34,618 nt of DNA from the NCBI RefSeq assembly GCF_002432345.1, contig NZ_DJDT01000342.1, positions 1 through 34,618 of the forward strand, written 5' to 3'. Origin of the DNA: Pedobacter sp. UBA5917 (GTDB taxonomy: Bacteria > Bacteroidota > Bacteroidia > Sphingobacteriales > Sphingobacteriaceae). The notes below the pieces were generated by a model, which saw only the letters and a list, made by a program, of their open reading frames with translations, did not search any database and had not been told where the DNA came from. Shown here piece by piece: positions 32,889-34,618 of the stretch; the stretch's first letter is position 1, and each line of letters begins with the position of its first letter. The position numbers and the translations under genes are program-made.

Positions 32889-33671
32889 ATGCTATTTCAA
32901 TTTATTACAGATTACCTTAAACACCGTTTAACAGCAAAAAGCCGACATGGAACGCATTCGCCATTCGTGTACAAGCTAGCTGATGAGGTAATTTACGATT
33001 TTACCGACAAATCTGAATACAAAAATATAGAAGACCAGCGAAAAAAACTTTTTAATGACGATTCAATAATCACCGTTACAGACCTCGGAGCGGGTTCCCA
33101 CCTCAATAAAAACCGTACGAAAAAGGTCAGTCAGATTGCAAAAAATGCATTGAAAAGTCCACGTTTGGCCAAGCTGATTTACCGTCTGGCAAAAAATACC
33201 AGACCTAAAAGCGCAATAGAACTGGGTACCTGTTTAGGAATTACCACCGCGTATTTGGCTAAAACTGATCCGGCAACCGAAATTATTACCATAGAAGGTT
33301 GTCCGCAAACGGCTGAAGTGGCAAAAAAGAATTTTGAGGCTTTAAATCTTGATAATATTGAACTCCATGTGGGTAATTTCGACCTCATTCTGCCCGATAT
33401 TATTGCAAAGCAGCCCAGTTTGGATTTCGTTTATATCGATGGCAACCACCGTAAAGATGCTACCCTGAATTATTTTAAATGGTGCCTGCCAAAAGTTAAT
33501 GAAGATTCGCTACTGATTTTTGACGATATTTACTGGAGCCAGGGCATGAAAGAAGCCTGGGCAGAAATTAAAAACCACCCTGATGTTACCGTAACGGTAG
33601 ATCTGTTTTGGATAGGGCTGGTTTATTTTAAAAAAGGACAGGCAAAAGAACACTTTAAGCTTAAATTTTAA
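32889..33671 (+). CDS. Class I SAM-dependent methyltransferase (O-methyltransferase-like)
   Basis: This 260-residue cytoplasmic enzyme has a Rossmann core with SAM motif I AIELGTCLGITTAYLA (E111-LGT), an acidic strand end ITIEGCP, and VYIDGNHRKDA (D184), where O-methyltransferase-like proteins hold metal or substrate. The start MLFQFITDYLKHRLTAKSRHGTHSPFVY is typical of a Bacteroidota-specific group of such proteins. ATG 32889 is preferred to the in-frame TTG 32859. The methyl acceptor is unknown. It is followed 4 bases later by a DUF1345 membrane protein gene, so the two are likely one operon. Confidence 0.88.
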   Translation: MLFQFITDYLKHRLTAKSRHGTHSPFVYKLADEVIYDFTDKSEYKNIEDQRKKLFNDDSIITVTDLGAGSHLNKNRTKKVSQIAKNALKSPRLAKLIYRLAKNTRPKSAIELGTCLGITTAYLAKTDPATEIITIEGCPQTAEVAKKNFEALNLDNIELHVGNFDLILPDIIAKQPSLDFVYIDGNHRKDATLNYFKWCLPKVNEDSLLIFDDIYWSQGMKEAWAEIKNHPDVTVTVDLFWIGLVYFKKGQAKEHFKLKF

Positions 33672-33675
33672 GAAA

Positions 33676-34347
33676 ATGGAAGTTGAACCAAAATTGGCGG
33701 GTATCCAGAAACGATCGGCATTGTTTGTTTTGTTAAGCAGCCTGTTTTCGGGTATTGCGCTTTACCTGGGTTCACTTTTTTTCGAGATGAGTGTGCTGGC
33801 ACACATCATGTTCGGTTGGGATGTATTCTGTTTGGTTTTGATCAGTTTACATTGGTACATGTTTTTTCATACTTCTGTAGCCGAAACGCACCTTAAAGCC
33901 AGGATGCAGGATGAAACCCGGGGCGAGATTTTTGCCATTGTAGTGGTTTCTACCTTTGCAGGGCTGCTTGCAGTGGTTTTGCTGCTAATCAATGAAGATA
34001 TCGAACCGCTTGATCTGATTGTAGCCATTTCGGGTATGTTTTTATCATGGTTTTTGGTGCATACCACTTTTAGCATGCGTTATGCACACCTCTACTATGG
34101 CGACGATCAGGATGGTGATACGGATAAAAAAGGTTCAGGCTTGGAATTTCCGGGTGATGATGAACCCGATTTTATCGATTTTGCCTATTTTTCGTTTGTG
34201 CTCGGCATGACTTTCCAGGTTTCTGATGTCGAAATCTCGGATCGTAAAATCAGGAGGCTTTCGCTTTTACACAGTTTAATCGCGTTTATTTTTAACACCG
34301 TAATTGTGGCCTTAACCATCAATGCCATTGCAGGGTTGAGTAATTAA
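33676..34347 (+). CDS. DUF1345 integral membrane protein
   Basis: This 223-residue protein has about five hydrophobic helices (roughly 17-35, 42-64, 86-105, 113-133 and 195-218). Characteristic text includes WDVFCLVLISLHWYMFF, the HTTFSMRYAHLYYG motif, and DFAYFSFVLGMTFQVSDVEISDRKIRRLSLLHSLIAFIFNTVIVAL, all as in DUF1345. The family's function is unknown. A small acidic loop (DDQDGDTDKKGSGLEFPGDDEPDF) sits between helices 4 and 5. It starts 4 bases after the methyltransferase gene. Confidence 0.93.
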   Translation: MEVEPKLAGIQKRSALFVLLSSLFSGIALYLGSLFFEMSVLAHIMFGWDVFCLVLISLHWYMFFHTSVAETHLKARMQDETRGEIFAIVVVSTFAGLLAVVLLLINEDIEPLDLIVAISGMFLSWFLVHTTFSMRYAHLYYGDDQDGDTDKKGSGLEFPGDDEPDFIDFAYFSFVLGMTFQVSDVEISDRKIRRLSLLHSLIAFIFNTVIVALTINAIAGLSN

Positions 34348-34382
34348 GAGAACCATTTCTCCTTGCTGTCATCACGCACTAG

Positions 34383-34424
34383 TCCGTCATCTCGACCGAA
34401 GTGCAACGTAGCGGAGAGATCTAT
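34383..34424. repeat. Interspersed repeat copy 1 (CCGTCATCTCGAC...GCGGAGAGATCTAT)
   Basis: This 42-base unit has ends TCCGTCATCTCGAC (34383-34396) and GCGGAGAGATCTAT (34411-34424). The arms ATCTC and GAGAT can pair. The same ends recur 107 bases further right. It resembles the short intergenic repeats scattered in Bacteroidota genomes. Confidence 0.7.
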
Positions 34425-34489
34425 TGCATCACAACTTTTAAACCACCTAAGCCACCTTAGTTCGCCTAAGCGAATTGCTATTTTCCCAA

Positions 34490-34542
34490 TCCGTCATCTC
34501 GACTGTAACCTGTCCCGAATATTCGGGAGCGGAGAGATCTAT
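34490..34542. repeat. Interspersed repeat copy 2, with internal palindrome
   Basis: It has the same 14-base ends as copy 1 (34490-34503 and 34529-34542), but the middle is longer and carries the palindrome CCCGAATATTCGGG (34514-34527). Between the copies lies AT-rich sequence with CCTAAG/CCTTAG words and a small TTCGC-CTAA-GCGAA hairpin (34461-34474). No gene is supported in 34348-34618. Confidence 0.7.
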
Positions 34543-34572
34543 CTCGTAAATCTCTAAAAGTCACAATTTTTT

Positions 34573-34610
34573 CTGAAAACGTGCGGTTCTGTTCTTTTGG
34601 CGGTTTTCAG
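34573..34610. repeat. Inverted repeat CTGAAAAC / GTTTTCAG at window edge
   Basis: There are 8-bp perfect arms (34573-34580 and 34603-34610) around a 22-base loop. It may be the start of another intergenic repeat or a terminator for a gene beyond the window; the context is cut off. Confidence 0.35.
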
Positions 34611-34618
34611 TCCCGCTT

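Noticed and set aside
34363..34557. 64-codon plus-strand frame at right edge
   Set aside because: It runs through both copies of the interspersed repeat; the composition is repeat-derived.

Overview
The window looks like chromosome of a Bacteroidota bacterium, most likely a Pedobacter-like member of Sphingobacteriaceae. The evidence is moderate AT richness, a SusC/SusD pair with a hybrid two-component regulator, lipoproteins with short Bacteroidota lipoboxes, A-rich leaders with few Shine-Dalgarno sequences, several TTG-N19-TAnnTTTG-like promoters, and an interspersed 'CCGTCATCTCGAC...GCGGAGAGATCT' repeat at the right edge. Genus is inferred from protein style only. No tRNA, rRNA, CRISPR array, prophage or insertion sequence was recognised.

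Left part (1-12.1 kb). A truncated ruvC on the minus strand diverges from a tightly overlapping plus-strand set: a flippase-like membrane protein, a membrane GT2 glycosyltransferase and a DppC-type ABC permease. Next, on the minus strand, is a compact extracytoplasmic redox cassette: a Rieske 2Fe-2S lipoprotein, a DUF5777-type beta-barrel protein, a YceI-like lipocalin, a mono-heme cytochrome c lipoprotein and, at its 5' end, a 39-residue membrane micro-ORF. Then come a paired M16 peptidase operon (one catalytic subunit, one with the zinc site lost and a LolA-like tail) and pgi (glucose-6-phosphate isomerase), each closed by a hairpin terminator.

Middle (12.1-18.9 kb, plus strand). Genes: a small Gly/Ser-rich protein, a secreted M20 amidohydrolase, prfB with the classic in-frame UGA and +1 frameshift site, a YcxB-like membrane protein, a secreted alpha/beta hydrolase, a YD-repeat-like lipoprotein and a GH16-like lipoprotein. 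The gap before the GH16 gene holds a plausible 49-codon minus-strand gene with its own promoter and a convergent terminator.

Right-centre (19-30.8 kb) is a polysaccharide utilisation locus. It contains a CAP-domain lipoprotein, a divergent GH43-like enzyme, a hybrid two-component sensor/regulator with a periplasmic beta-propeller, a secreted GH16 glucanase-type enzyme, SusC and SusD, closed by a strong terminator. The GH16 enzymes suggest a beta-1,3-linked glucan or galactan substrate. A neighbouring GH18 chitinase is on the opposite strand, just downstream of a SirB1/transglutaminase-like gene, so its membership is uncertain.

Right edge (32-34.6 kb): the SirB1-like gene diverges from a class I methyltransferase gene followed by a DUF1345 membrane protein. 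The last 270 bases are non-coding and carry the interspersed repeat in two copies.
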